Positions 1 to 9,622 are shown, counted from the stretch's first letter. The stretch: 64,000 nucleotides of DNA from JAYPEY01 sp964519245 (GCA_964519245.1 CAZFLK010000006.1:13254-77253); one strand, 5' to 3'. Notes: generated from the letters alone by a model not told the origin. Translations and numbers: made by a program.

Positions 1-3000
1 TCGAGTGGCAAATCGACGCCTCATCCGGCAAAAATGAATTCACCTCGGGCCGTATCGCTGATTTTGACGCCCGCACTGGAGCGCTCCATCTGGAGGAGTC
101 TCTCCCGACATCCCCACCCGAGGGTCTTGGCTACACCCTGAAAGGAGATCATGAGGCTCCCGTTATCGGCGTCAGGTGGTTGATGGGACTCCGCCCGGAG
201 GAGCCCACCGGACCGATCGACGTCCGCTTGGGCACCACCCGGGGCACCAATGCACTGCTGGAGCGTCAAGGCGCGCGAACCGCGTTGATCACCACCCGGG
301 GCTTCCGCGACGTCCTGCGGATCGCCTATCAGAATCGGCCGCGCTTGTTCGATCTCTGTCCGCGCAAACCGGACGACCTTTACCAGTGCGTGATCGAGAT
401 CGACGAACGACTTGACGCGCAGGGCGGCTCGATTCAATCGCCGGACCCATCACGAATCCAGGCCCAACTGGCGGAACTGGCCGAGAGCGGCGTCGACTCA
501 GTTGCCGTTTGCCTCCTGCACTCCCATCGGAACGCCGAACACGAGCGCATGATCGGGCGCCTCGCCAAAGAGCGCGGCTTCAAGAATGTATCGCTCTCCT
601 CGCAATTGAATCCGCTGCCCAAGATCGTTTCCCGGGGCGACACCACCGTGGTGGACGCCTACCTGACCCCCATTCTGCGGAACTACCTTCAACGCATCGC
701 CGCCGCCCTGCCCGAAGCCGGGATCAAACTGATGACCAGCGCCGGCAGCCTGGTCTCCATGGACTCATTTGTCGGCAAGGATTCCATTCTTTCCGGCCCG
801 GCCGGCGGGGTGGTCGGCGCAGCCTGCGTCGCCAAGTCAGTTAATCGCGCAACATTCATCGGCTTCGACATGGGCGGCACCAGCACGGACGTCTGCCGCT
901 ACGACGGCGAGTACGAGCGGCGCTACGAAATGGAGTTGACCGATCAGGAAAGCGGCGGCGCCATCCGGGTGTCGGCTCCCATGCTCGCCGTGGAAACCGT
1001 CGCGGCGGGCGGCGGCTCCATCTGTTGGTTCGACGGACAGAAACCCGTGGTCGGCCCCCAGTCGGCGGGCGCCGATCCCGGACCAGCCTGCTACGGTCGA
1101 GGCGGCCCCCTGACCGTCACCGATATCAATGTCTACCTGGGGCGCGTCATACCTGATCGGTTTCCATTTCGCCTGGATCGCGACGCCGTTCTTCGGCGAC
1201 TGGACGAGCAGATTGACTTGATCGCATCCGAGTCCGGCAAGACGTACACCCGAGACGAACTGGCTGAGGGCTTCGTTCAGATCGCCAACGCCAACATGAC
1301 CGCGCCCATCAGGAAGATCTCGCTCGCCCGCGGTCACGACGTCCGGGAATACAGCCTGGTCAGCTATGGCGGCGCCGGTTCGCAGCATGCCTGCGCCATC
1401 GCCGCCGAACTGGGCGTCTCCGAGATTCTCTGCAGCCGGCATGCCGGGGCTCTGAGCGCGCTGGGAATTGGCATGGCCAGAATCGCGCGCCACGGCGAAC
1501 GGTCGATCGCGCAGCCGGCGAACGCCCTGTTCGACGGGATTCGAAGCGACACCCTCGCCGGAATCTTCCGGGAAATCGAAACCGACCTTCGCGCCCAACT
1601 GCTGGCCGATGGCGCGCCCCCGGAACGCATCCTGCCCCCGCGCAGATTGCTCGACCTGCGCTACCAGGGGCAGGAAACCCGCATCACGGTCGCCGAACCC
1701 CGGGACCGCGATTATCTCGGCGCCTTCACCGAGGAGCACCAACGCCTTTACAGCTTCACTTTTCCCGAGCGGGAGATCGAGGTCTATGCCGCCAGAATGG
1801 AGTTGGCCGCGGAGACGCCAACCCTCCCGAGCAGCCCCGCCAGTCCCATTCAGCGCCTTCGGGAACCCGATCGTCACACCACGGCCCGTTTCGGCGGCAA
1901 GCCCCTGGAAACCGGCGTCTTCCTTCGCGAAAGCCTGGCTCCCGGCGACGAACTCCCAGGACCCGCCATCATTGCGGAAGCCATCGCGACCATCGTCGTC
2001 GAACCCGGATGGAAAGCGCGCGTCAATGGCAACAACGACATTGTCCTGACCGCGGCCTCCTCAGGAAGCCGACTCCGCAATCAAGCCGCAGACAACGTGG
2101 ATTGGCGCGTCAAGCCGGACCCCATCGAGCTCGAGTTGTTCAACAACCAGTTCGCGTCGATCGCCGAGCTGATGGGAACCACGCTGGAGAAGACCGCTCT
2201 CTCCACAAACGTCAAGGAACGCCTGGATTTTTCCTGCGCGATCTTCACGGACGCCGGAGCCCTGGTGGTCAACGCGCCGCACATTCCCGTCCACCTCGGC
2301 GCCATGAGCGAATGCGTGCGCTGCCTGCGGGAGGATGTGGGAGCCTTCCGACCCGGCGACATCTATGTCACCAACGATCCGTATCGCGGCGGCAGCCACC
2401 TTCCGGACGTGACCGTCATCACTCCGGTGTTCATTCCTGGCAGCGGCTCAAGCGCGCCGGACTTTTTCGTCGCCAGCCGGGCGCACCATTCGGAGATCGG
2501 GGGCATCACCCCCGGATCCATGCCGCCCTTCTCCTCCTCCCTGGCCGATGAGGGCGTCATCATCCGCAAGTTCCGCCTCGCCCGCGAGGGGGCCTCCCAC
2601 GAGGCCGAACTCCGCGCCCTCCTCGCCTCCGGGCCCCGCCCCTCACGGTCCATCGATGAGAACATCGCCGACATCAACGCCCAGGCGGCGGCCAACCAGG
2701 TCGGCGTCCGCATGCTGGGCGAAATGACGTCGCGCCACGGTCTCGCAAAGGTTCAGGCCTACATGCGACATATCCAACGCGCGGCTGAGAACATGGTGCG
2801 GGCGGCGTTGCTCAAACTTCCCGCAGGGGAGCGCGCGTTCGAAGACAAGCTCGACAATGGCGCCCGGATCCGCGCGCAAGTCACGGTGAGCCACTCGGGC
2901 GATCAGGCCGCCGCAACAGTCGACTTCACCGGGACCGACCCCGTCATGCCCGGCAACCTGAACGCCAACCGCGCCATCGTCATGAGCGCGTTGATCTACT

Positions 3001-3701
3001 GCTTCCGCTGCCTGATCGAGAAAGACGTCCCGCTCAACGCCGGCGTGTTGGCCCCGATCGAAGTCATCCTGCCCCACGACTGCCTGCTCAATCCAACACC
3101 GGCCGACGATCCCGCCGAATGCCCTGCCGTCGTCGGCGGCAACGTCGAAACGTCACAACGCATTGTCGACGTCGTCTTCGGCGCGCTGGGCGTCGTCGCG
3201 GCAAGCCAGGGCACCATGAACAACTTCCTCTTCGGGCGGTCCGGGGAACGCGGCTTCGGCTATTACGAGACTCTTTGCGGCGGCGCGGGCGCCGGACCGG
3301 AGGCAGACGGCGCGGACGCTGTCCATACGCACATGACCAACACCCGCCTCACCGACCCGGAAGTCCTGGAGGAGCGCTATCCGGTCCGCGTTCTGCGAAC
3401 CGAGATTCGCAATGAATCCGGCGGGCAGGGCGCGCGCCGCGGCGGCAATGGACTCATCCGGGAGATCGAGTTTCTCGAACCCGTGGAGGTTTCCCTCCTC
3501 ACCAACCGCCGGACAACCGCGCCGTTCGGGTTGCAAGGCGGCGAAAGCGGCAAGCCCGGCCTCAACCGGCTGAAGCGACACGGGGCCTCTGCCTTCGAGG
3601 ACCTGCCGCCGGCCGCGCAGTTCCGGGCGGAGCCGGGCGACATCCTGCGCATTGAAACGCCGGGCGGCGGCGGCTACGGCAGCCACGGCTCGCTGGCGTA
3701 G
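1..3701 (+). CDS. Fused hydantoinase A/B (5-oxoprolinase-type), 5' end outside the window
   Basis: The reading frame is open from base 3 to the TAG at 3699-3701, about 1232 codons, so the start lies upstream. The family performs ATP-dependent hydrolysis of cyclic amides such as 5-oxoproline or hydantoins. Family members are about 1250-1300 residues, so roughly 50 N-terminal residues should be missing. The HyuA-like half carries the LGTTRGTNALLERQG segment and an acetate-kinase-type ATP motif, FDMGGTSTDV. The HyuB-like half starts near base 2115 (ELFNNQFASIAELMG) and includes NDPYRGGSHLPDV. Both halves are in one frame, as in eukaryotic oxoprolinase; many bacteria have separate hyuA and hyuB. 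The substrate cannot be decided from sequence. An internal ATG at 180 would remove conserved sequence and is not the start. The 3' end overlaps the convergent gene at 3674-4663 by 28 bp. Confidence 0.9.
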   Translation, partial: EWQIDASSGKNEFTSGRIADFDARTGALHLEESLPTSPPEGLGYTLKGDHEAPVIGVRWLMGLRPEEPTGPIDVRLGTTRGTNALLERQGARTALITTRGFRDVLRIAYQNRPRLFDLCPRKPDDLYQCVIEIDERLDAQGGSIQSPDPSRIQAQLAELAESGVDSVAVCLLHSHRNAEHERMIGRLAKERGFKNVSLSSQLNPLPKIVSRGDTTVVDAYLTPILRNYLQRIAAALPEAGIKLMTSAGSLVSMDSFVGKDSILSGPAGGVVGAACVAKSVNRATFIGFDMGGTSTDVCRYDGEYERRYEMELTDQESGGAIRVSAPMLAVETVAAGGGSICWFDGQKPVVGPQSAGADPGPACYGRGGPLTVTDINVYLGRVIPDRFPFRLDRDAVLRRLDEQIDLIASESGKTYTRDELAEGFVQIANANMTAPIRKISLARGHDVREYSLVSYGGAGSQHACAIAAELGVSEILCSRHAGALSALGIGMARIARHGERSIAQPANALFDGIRSDTLAGIFREIETDLRAQLLADGAPPERILPPRRLLDLRYQGQETRITVAEPRDRDYLGAFTEEHQRLYSFTFPEREIEVYAARMELAAETPTLPSSPASPIQRLREPDRHTTARFGGKPLETGVFLRESLAPGDELPGPAIIAEAIATIVVEPGWKARVNGNNDIVLTAASSGSRLRNQAADNVDWRVKPDPIELELFNNQFASIAELMGTTLEKTALSTNVKERLDFSCAIFTDAGALVVNAPHIPVHLGAMSECVRCLREDVGAFRPGDIYVTNDPYRGGSHLPDVTVITPVFIPGSGSSAPDFFVASRAHHSEIGGITPGSMPPFSSSLADEGVIIRKFRLAREGASHEAELRALLASGPRPSRSIDENIADINAQAAANQVGVRMLGEMTSRHGLAKVQAYMRHIQRAAENMVRAALLKLPAGERAFEDKLDNGARIRAQVTVSHSGDQAAATVDFTGTDPVMPGNLNANRAIVMSALIYCFRCLIEKDVPLNAGVLAPIEVILPHDCLLNPTPADDPAECPAVVGGNVETSQRIVDVVFGALGVVAASQGTMNNFLFGRSGERGFGYYETLCGGAGAGPEADGADAVHTHMTNTRLTDPEVLEERYPVRVLRTEIRNESGGQGARRGGNGLIREIEFLEPVEVSLLTNRRTTAPFGLQGGESGKPGLNRLKRHGASAFEDLPPAAQFRAEPGDILRIETPGGGGYGSHGSLA

Positions 3702-4663
3702 TACATCGGCGCGACCCGGTTGATGCCGTGGAAGAACAGGAAGGAAGTCGCCCAGAGCCAGAGGAAGGTCGCGAGCCAAACCGCGCCCGCCGCCCCGCCC
3801 CGACGGGCGAAAACCTTCATTCGACCGGACGCCATGATCGCCGGCGCCTGCACCGCAAAGAACGCAAACTGATATCCGTCGAAGCGCGAGGTCGCGATCC
3901 CGAACATGAGTTCGTGGAAGGCGCCGCTGAACAGGCACACGCAGCAGATCGCGCGCGCCGGACGCGCCCGGCCGCCGCAGCTCCGGAAAACATGACGCAC
4001 CAACCAGGCGTGCACCCGATCATTCCAACGTCGCCAGAACTCCGCCGGCGTCGACGAAAGCCAGGCATTCCGAACCATCGGCCGAGTCCGGTATCCGACA
4101 ATCCGCTCCAACCCGCACAGGGCCTGCGCGCCCAGTTCAACCGCCGCGACAAACAACGCCAGCTTGAGGGTGTGATCCGCCAGGTGATTCGATCTGAGAA
4201 AATTGCTTTGGGCCAAGGCGTTCAGAATCAGCCACAAACCAAGGAACGCGACCCCGCCCCCGAGCAACCGCAGCCCTTCCTTGCCGAAAGCGCAACCACG
4301 GCGGCGCATCCGCCGGCGCTGATCCATCAAGGCGACAAAGATCGGCAAGGGAATCAGGAAAGACAGGCGCGCCTGCGGGGACAACGCCCTCGGCATTCTC
4401 AACAACTCAACCAAGCGAAACATCGCGTTGATGGACAAAATGGACGCGGCGGCGCGAAGGACCGCCTCATCGGGCGGAATGAGCAACGGGCAGAACAGGA
4501 CGGCGACTGGAGCCGGATACGAAACAGCGCGCGCCCGGGATTGCAGGGAGACAGCCGCCAAGGTCGCGATGGCGTAGATCGCGGCCAGACTGAGCAGGAA
4601 TGAGGGCGCGGGGCTCAAGGCGAATGACGCCGCCAACGTAGACGCCGGCGCCCAAGGATTCAA
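3674..4663 (-). CDS. MBOAT / wax-synthase-like membrane acyltransferase
   Basis: This is a 329-residue, strongly hydrophobic protein with several predicted membrane segments. It has the MBOAT_2 (wax synthase-like) core: STPAEFWRRWNDRVHAW at about residues 205-221, followed by the SGAFHEL segment with the conserved membrane-embedded histidine near residue 252. Enzymes of this family transfer fatty acyl groups to alcohols or sugars in the membrane; the acceptor here is unknown. The start is uncertain: TTG at 4663 is the first usable codon, and the frame stays open further upstream towards the sulfatase that ends at 4753 on the same strand, so the two may be co-transcribed (89-bp gap). The 3' end overlaps the convergent hydantoinase gene by 28 bp. 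Confidence 0.72.
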   Translation of the reverse strand: MNPWAPASTLAASFALSPAPSFLLSLAAIYAIATLAAVSLQSRARAVSYPAPVAVLFCPLLIPPDEAVLRAAASILSINAMFRLVELLRMPRALSPQARLSFLIPLPIFVALMDQRRRMRRRGCAFGKEGLRLLGGGVAFLGLWLILNALAQSNFLRSNHLADHTLKLALFVAAVELGAQALCGLERIVGYRTRPMVRNAWLSSTPAEFWRRWNDRVHAWLVRHVFRSCGGRARPARAICCVCLFSGAFHELMFGIATSRFDGYQFAFFAVQAPAIMASGRMKVFARRGGAAGAVWLATFLWLWATSFLFFHGINRVAPMYYASEPWLP

Positions 4664-4752
4664 TGGGCGTCCGAAACGGAACTTTGAGACCCGGGGTATC
4701 GTAAGGCAGCGCGCAAGAGGGCCCGAAGCGTCGACACTCGCGCGGTCCCGCT

Positions 4753-6168
4753 TTACTTGCGCTTCCCGAGCTTGCGCGGCTTGAACAGCTCCGAGGGCGT
4801 GTGAGCCTCGTCGATCATGGCGCGGATCTGCGCGACCAGTTCCGGTTTCGCTGCGGCGAGGTCCGTTTCTTCACCGATATCCCGGCTCACGTTGTAGAGT
4901 TCAAAGCCGCCATCGTAGCGCTGAATGCCTTTCCAATGCTTGTAGCGAACCGCCTGGTAGTGCTTCCCGCCGCCAATGAACTCCCAATAAAGGTAGTCGT
5001 GCTGACCCTGCTTGCCCTTGCCCGTCAATGTCGGGACCAGGCTGATGGAATCCAGCCCCTCCGGAGCCTTGCCGCCGGCGAGCTCCGCCGCCGTGCTCAT
5101 GAAGTCGCCGAAATAGCCGATGTGATCGCTGGATCCCCCGGCCTCAATCTTGCCAGGCCAGCGGGCAATGAACGGCACGCGGATGCCGCCGTCGTAGAGG
5201 TCCCTCTTGATGCCGCGCAGCGGGCCATTGGAGTCGTTGAACATCGGGTCGTTGCCCCCCTCGCGATGCGGTCCGTTGTCTGACGTGAAGATCACCAGGG
5301 TGTGGTCGTCGATGCCGTGCCGCTTCAAGCGCTTGAGCAACCGACCCACATCCTTGTCCATCCGCGAAATCATGGCGGCGTGCCCCTTCTGGGGCTCCGG
5401 CCAATCGAGATCCTGGTAACGCCCGTAGCTCGGGACTTCCATGCCCTCCTGCCGCCCCTCGTTGTTCGCGTGCGGAATCGTCAACGCCAGGTACAGGAAG
5501 AAGGGCTTATCCTTGTTGCGGCCAACGAAACCGAGAGCCTCCTCGGCGCAGAGATCATGCGAATAGGTGACCTTCTTCTCCGCGACGCCCGCGCCGTCCT
5601 CCCGGCCGTTGTTCACCACATTCCCCTTCAGCCTCTCGCGCTGGTCATTCCGATAGAGGAACTCGGGATAGAAGTTGTGCGCGTGACGCTGACAGAGATA
5701 GCCGTAGAAGAAGTCAAAGCCCTGCTTGTTCGGAACGCCCTCGGTGCCCGGCGCGCCCAACCCCCACTTGCCGACCAGACCGGTGGCGTAACCGGCGTCT
5801 TTCAACACCTCGGCGACCGTGACCGTCTCCGCCGGCAGCGGCCATTGCCCCATGGGCTTGACCTCCTTGTTCCCGCGAATCAACGCATGCCCCGTATGCA
5901 GGCCGGTCATCAACACGCAACGCGAGGGCGCGCAGACCGTCGACCCCGCATAGAACTGCGTGAACTTCATGCCCTCCTTCGCCATGCGATCGATGTTCGG
6001 CGTCTTGATCCGCTTCTGCCCGTAACATCCCAGATCCCCGTAGCCAAGATCGTCGACCATGATGTAGATGATGTTGGGCTTCGCCGCGGCCTCGACAACC
6101 GGCGACACAACCAAACCCGCGGCAAACGCCAATACGGCGGCAAACTTGAAAAGGCGTCGAATCAACAT
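4753..6168 (-). CDS. Secreted type I sulfatase (arylsulfatase family)
   Basis: A 471-residue sulfatase, the usual family length. An N-terminal signal peptide (MLIRRLFKF then a hydrophobic run, cut near VVEAAA) sends it to the periplasm or outside. Metal-binding aspartates sit in MVDDLGYGDLGCYG (D39, D40). The maturation motif is C79-A-P-S-R83 followed by LMTG; the cysteine is normally oxidised to formylglycine. The second metal site is the FTSDNGPH segment. I chose ATG at 6168, which starts a clean signal peptide; a GTG at 6216 would add 16 polar residues. It is divergent from the sulfatase at 6261 across a 92-bp gap. The substrate, presumably a sulfated glycan, cannot be named. Confidence 0.93.
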   Translation of the reverse strand: MLIRRLFKFAAVLAFAAGLVVSPVVEAAAKPNIIYIMVDDLGYGDLGCYGQKRIKTPNIDRMAKEGMKFTQFYAGSTVCAPSRCVLMTGLHTGHALIRGNKEVKPMGQWPLPAETVTVAEVLKDAGYATGLVGKWGLGAPGTEGVPNKQGFDFFYGYLCQRHAHNFYPEFLYRNDQRERLKGNVVNNGREDGAGVAEKKVTYSHDLCAEEALGFVGRNKDKPFFLYLALTIPHANNEGRQEGMEVPSYGRYQDLDWPEPQKGHAAMISRMDKDVGRLLKRLKRHGIDDHTLVIFTSDNGPHREGGNDPMFNDSNGPLRGIKRDLYDGGIRVPFIARWPGKIEAGGSSDHIGYFGDFMSTAAELAGGKAPEGLDSISLVPTLTGKGKQGQHDYLYWEFIGGGKHYQAVRYKHWKGIQRYDGGFELYNVSRDIGEETDLAAAKPELVAQIRAMIDEAHTPSELFKPRKLGKRK

Positions 6169-6260
6169 GTGCGTCTTGGTCGGGGAATTCGACGCCTTTG
6201 GCAAGAGTTCATTCACGACGTCATGCTTGGAAAACCCGACCCGGCGCTGTTGACTGCGTC

Positions 6261-7703
6261 ATGGATTCCAATCAGCCCATGAAGCTTCGCCCGCTCCTGT
6301 TCGTGTTCGCGATCGCGGCGGCATCGTTTGTCGCGACCGTCGCATCCGCCGCCGGCCCCAACTTCCTGATCATCATGGCGGATGACTGCACCTACAACGA
6401 CCTGCCATTGTATGGGGGCAGGAATGCGAGGACGCCGAACATTGATTCCCTGGCAGCGCAGGGGCTGACCTTCAACCGCGCCTACCTGAGCGAGGCCATG
6501 TGCCAACCGTGCCGCGCCGAGCTTTACTCGGGGCAGTTTCCCTTGCGCAATGGCTGCGCCTGGAACCATTCGGCGAGCCGGCCGGACTTGATGAGCATGC
6601 CGCAGCGCTTGCGACCGCTCGGGTATCGCGTGGGGCTGGCGGGCAAGGATCACGTCAAACCGAGGAAGGCCTTTCCCTTCGAACAGGTCGGCGGCTTCGA
6701 TCCCAATTGCGTGCGCGATCCGACGCGACCCCACGACCTGGGCGCGGTCAACGAATTCCTGAGGCGAAGCGACGAACCCTTCTGCCTCGTGGTCGCCCTG
6801 GTGGAGCCCCACGTGCCCTGGGTCATGGGCGACGCGTCGCAATACCCGCCCGGGAAGATCCTGTTGCCGCCCAATATCGCCGACACGCCGCGCACCCGCT
6901 CGGATTTCGGCAAGTATCTCGCAGAGATCACCTACATGGACGGGCAGGTAGGCGAATTGCTCGACGCGCTGGACCAAGCCGGCAAGGCGGATGACACGCT
7001 CGTGTTGTTCACCTCCGAACAGGGTTCCCAGTTTCCCGGTTGCAAGTGGACCAATTGGGACACCGGCGTCCATACCGCGCTGGTCGCGCGCTGGCCCGGC
7101 AAGGTGGCCGCCGGAAAACGCACGGACGCCATCATCCAATACGCCGACGTCCTGCCGACCTTTCTCCACGCGGCGGGCGGCCCGGCAAGCCCTCCCGGAC
7201 TGGACGGCCGTAGTTTTCTTCCCGTCCTCACAGGAGAGTCGAAAACTCATCGGGACTACGCCTTCGGCATCCACAACAACGTGCCCGAGGGGCCCCGATA
7301 TCCGATCCGCACGGTGACCGACGGCGAGTGGCGTTACATTCGCAACCTCTTGCCGGAAGAAATGTATATCGAGAAGCACCTGATGGGCTCCAAGGGCGAC
7401 GGCAAGTTGAACAATCCCTACTGGGCGACCTGGGTCTTTGAATCCTGGAATCAACCGGCGATCTACAACCTGGTCAAGCGCTACACCCGGCGTCCGGCCG
7501 AACAGCTGTATCACACCGCCAAGGACCGATATGAGATGACGAATCTGGCCAGCGATCCCCAACACGCCGAAATCAAACAGCGCCTGCGCCAGAAACTGGA
7601 TCAATGGATGGCGTCACAGGGCGATCCCGGCGCGCCGGAAGACACCATGGAGGCCATCCAGGCGGCGCGCCAGGGGAAACACCTCTACCGCCCTCCAAAC
7701 TAG
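6261..7703 (+). CDS. Secreted type I sulfatase
   Basis: A 480-residue sulfatase with an N-terminal signal peptide (MKLRPLLFVFAIAAASFVATVASA). The N-terminal metal site is IIMADDCTYNDLPLYGG (D41, D42). The formylglycine motif is C81-Q-P-C-R85; it fits the C-x-P-x-R rule, but its fourth residue is a second cysteine, which is uncommon. The FTSEQG segment replaces the common FTSDNG second metal site and fits the heparan-sulfatase-like branch. The start is either ATG 6261 or ATG 6279; neither has a clear ribosome binding site. The gene lies head to head with the sulfatase at 4753-6168 and tail to tail with the mntR-type gene, 11 bp apart. Confidence 0.92.
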   Translation: MDSNQPMKLRPLLFVFAIAAASFVATVASAAGPNFLIIMADDCTYNDLPLYGGRNARTPNIDSLAAQGLTFNRAYLSEAMCQPCRAELYSGQFPLRNGCAWNHSASRPDLMSMPQRLRPLGYRVGLAGKDHVKPRKAFPFEQVGGFDPNCVRDPTRPHDLGAVNEFLRRSDEPFCLVVALVEPHVPWVMGDASQYPPGKILLPPNIADTPRTRSDFGKYLAEITYMDGQVGELLDALDQAGKADDTLVLFTSEQGSQFPGCKWTNWDTGVHTALVARWPGKVAAGKRTDAIIQYADVLPTFLHAAGGPASPPGLDGRSFLPVLTGESKTHRDYAFGIHNNVPEGPRYPIRTVTDGEWRYIRNLLPEEMYIEKHLMGSKGDGKLNNPYWATWVFESWNQPAIYNLVKRYTRRPAEQLYHTAKDRYEMTNLASDPQHAEIKQRLRQKLDQWMASQGDPGAPEDTMEAIQAARQGKHLYRPPN

Positions 7704-7734
7704 GCCGGCGCCGCTCAATCCCCGCCGGCGCCGC
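7704..7734. terminator. GC-rich repeat/hairpin at a convergent gene junction
   Basis: An exact 11-bp repeat, GCCGGCGCCGC, occurs at 7704-7714 and 7724-7734. Its core CGGCGCCG is self-complementary, so the two copies can pair as a stem with a short loop. It lies exactly where the sulfatase (stop 7703) and the mntR-type gene (stop 7715) converge. There is no U-tract, so it may only assist Rho-dependent ending or protect RNA 3' ends. Confidence 0.35.
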
Positions 7735-8149
7735 GCTCGCGAAAATCGAGAAACGCCTGCAACGTGTCCGGCGTCTGCTCGAAGAACTGGGAAAGCGCCT
7801 CCAGGCAATCGATCGTCGAGCCGCTCAAGTGGTGTTCCAACCCCTCGATGTCGCGCCCCTGCGTTTCCTTGTCCAACCCCAGCAGGGAGAAGAACCGGGC
7901 GAGGGTTTCGTGACGATGCTGGATCTTGAGGGCAATGGCCCGCCCTTCCTCCGTCAGCATGAGACCGCGATACTTCTCGTAGTCCACGAAGCCCATTTCA
8001 TCCAGCTTCTGAACCATGCTCGTGACCGAGGCCTGCGTGACCCCCAGCGAGGAGGCGATGTCCACCACGCGGGCATATCCCTTCTCCTCGATCAATTCAT
8101 GAATACGCTCCAGGTAATCCTCGGCGCTCTGGCTGGGTTTCGACGGCAT
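7715..8149 (-). CDS. mntR: MntR/DtxR-family manganese-responsive transcriptional regulator
   Basis: A 144-residue DtxR-family repressor of the short MntR type. The N-terminal winged helix (residues about 8-70) includes EEKGYARVVDIASSLGVTQ and YEKYRGLMLTEEG, very close to Bacillus MntR. All six Mn-binding residues of Bacillus MntR (D8, E11, H77, E99, E102, H103) have counterparts here, each shifted by three: D11, E14, H80, E102, E105, H106. The family represses Mn uptake genes or activates Mn export when Mn is bound. No Mn transporter lies in the window, so its target is elsewhere. ATG at 8149 was chosen over a TTG at 8191. The gene is divergent from thrC. Confidence 0.9.
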   Translation of the reverse strand: MPSKPSQSAEDYLERIHELIEEKGYARVVDIASSLGVTQASVTSMVQKLDEMGFVDYEKYRGLMLTEEGRAIALKIQHRHETLARFFSLLGLDKETQGRDIEGLEHHLSGSTIDCLEALSQFFEQTPDTLQAFLDFRERGAGGD

Positions 8150-8283
8150 GGAAAGAGCGCGGATTGTCGACAGGCGACGGGGAGATTGCAAGCGCGCGGG
8201 AACGTTGGTCGAGAATTCGGCGCCCGACGCCCCCGGCCCGCGAACCAGGGAAATTTCGCCGCCCGCCGCGCGTCACTGCATGA

Positions 8284-8312
8284 TTGACAAGCCGACACCG
8301 GCCGCCACAATC
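8284..8312 (+). promoter_or_regulatory. Candidate sigma70-type promoter upstream of thrC
   Basis: A perfect TTGACA at 8284-8289 is followed after 16 bp by CACAAT (8306-8311). It lies about 130 bp before the thrC start, in the mntR-thrC divergent gap. This is pattern matching only; the -10 box is weak. Confidence 0.3.
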
Positions 8313-8388
8313 GCCGCCCGTTTTTCGGAAAACCGGAATCCTCCGCGTCATCCGAGCGACGCGCAAACGCCTGGCCCTCCACCGACTT

Positions 8389-8408
8389 CGACTCCGATTC
8401 GGGAGTCG
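8389..8408 (+). promoter_or_regulatory. Hairpin in the thrC leader
   Basis: The arms CGACTCC (8389-8395) and GGAGTCG (8402-8408) are perfect complements separated by a 6-nt loop, 30 nt before the thrC ATG. It could affect translation or be chance; no leader peptide was identified. Confidence 0.25.
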
Positions 8409-8438
8409 GCCTCCAGCAACGCGAAGACTGTCCCGCGA

Positions 8439-9548
8439 ATGAACGACGAATCGAACAAACCATCCGACGCAGCCGTTTCTGCGACGCCGACCGCCTGGCC
8501 CGGCGTCATCCGAGAATACGCGCGTTTCCTGCCGGTCACGGACGCGACGCCCATCGTCACCTTGAACGAAGGCGGGACGCCGCTCGTTCGCGCGGAGAAC
8601 TTCGTCAAAGCCATCGGCGGCGACTTTGAGCTTTATCTGAAGTATGAGGGATTGAACCCCACCTGCTCCTTCAAGGACCGCGGGATGACCATGGCGGTCT
8701 CGAAGGCCAAGGAGCGCGAGGCCAAGGCGGTCATTTGCGCCAGCACAGGCAACACCTCCGCCGCCGCCGCCGCCTACGCCGCCAAGGCGGGCATGAAATG
8801 CGTCGTGCTGCTGCCGAATGGCAAGATCGCCCAAGGCAAACTGGCGCAGGCGTTGATGTACGGAGCCGAGACCATCGCGATCGAAGGCAATTTCGATGAA
8901 GCCCTGCGCATCGTTCAGGAGTTGGGCCAAAAGGATGATTTCGAGGTCGTCAACAGCGTCAACCCGGTTCGCATCGAGGGACAGAAGACCGCCTCGTTCG
9001 AGATCTGCGACCAACTCGTCCGGGCGCCGGACTTTCATTTCCTGCCGGTCGGGAACGCCGGCAACATCACCGCCTACTGGAAAGGCTTCAAGGAATACTA
9101 CTCCGTCAATCTCGCGGACCGCCTTCCACGTATGATGGGCTGGCAGGCCGCCGGCGCCGCTCCCATTGTCGATGGCGCTCCCGTCGGCAATCCGGACACC
9201 GTGGCCACCGCAATCCGCATCGGCAATCCGGCAAGCTGGAAACAGGCCGTAGCGGCGGCGAAGGAATCCAACGGCGCGATCCGCAAGGTGACGGACGAAC
9301 AGATCATTGACGCCTACAAGCAGGTCGCCCGCACGGAGGGCATCTTTGTCGAACCGGCATGCGCCGCGCCCCTGGCCGGCTTGAAGCTCGCTGTCGCGGC
9401 CGGCGAGATCCCGTCCGGCAGCGTGGTCACCGCCACGATGACAGGCCACGGATTGAAGGATCCCGATCTGGCGATCAAGGAATCCGGCTTTGAACCCAAA
9501 ATCGTTGCGCCCACCACCGAGGCCGTCGTGGCCGCAATTGGCGGATAA
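8439..9548 (+). CDS. thrC: Threonine synthase
   Basis: A 369-residue PLP enzyme that converts O-phosphohomoserine to threonine in the cytoplasm. It has the compact class of about 350-370 residues. The PLP lysine is in NPTCSFKDRGM, the phosphate-binding loop is STGNTSAAAAAYAA, and the VGNAGNITAYW segment is typical. ATG 8439 (MNDESNKP) was chosen because the upstream in-frame sequence is Pro/Arg-rich and not conserved. lysC follows after 74 bp on the same strand, so two steps of the aspartate pathway are grouped and probably co-transcribed. The gene is divergent from the mntR-type regulator. Confidence 0.95.
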   Translation: MNDESNKPSDAAVSATPTAWPGVIREYARFLPVTDATPIVTLNEGGTPLVRAENFVKAIGGDFELYLKYEGLNPTCSFKDRGMTMAVSKAKEREAKAVICASTGNTSAAAAAYAAKAGMKCVVLLPNGKIAQGKLAQALMYGAETIAIEGNFDEALRIVQELGQKDDFEVVNSVNPVRIEGQKTASFEICDQLVRAPDFHFLPVGNAGNITAYWKGFKEYYSVNLADRLPRMMGWQAAGAAPIVDGAPVGNPDTVATAIRIGNPASWKQAVAAAKESNGAIRKVTDEQIIDAYKQVARTEGIFVEPACAAPLAGLKLAVAAGEIPSGSVVTATMTGHGLKDPDLAIKESGFEPKIVAPTTEAVVAAIGG

Positions 9549-9622
9549 GCGCCGACACTGCCGACGCTCAGTCCAGCTCTCGAGGAACGGCGTTCGCGAA
9601 TCAACAGTCACTTTACAGACAG

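Noticed and set aside
6178..6241. GGTCGGG / CCCGACC inverted repeat in the gap between divergent sulfatases
   Set aside because: The arms are only 7 bp and 50 bp apart; in GC-rich DNA this is expected by chance.
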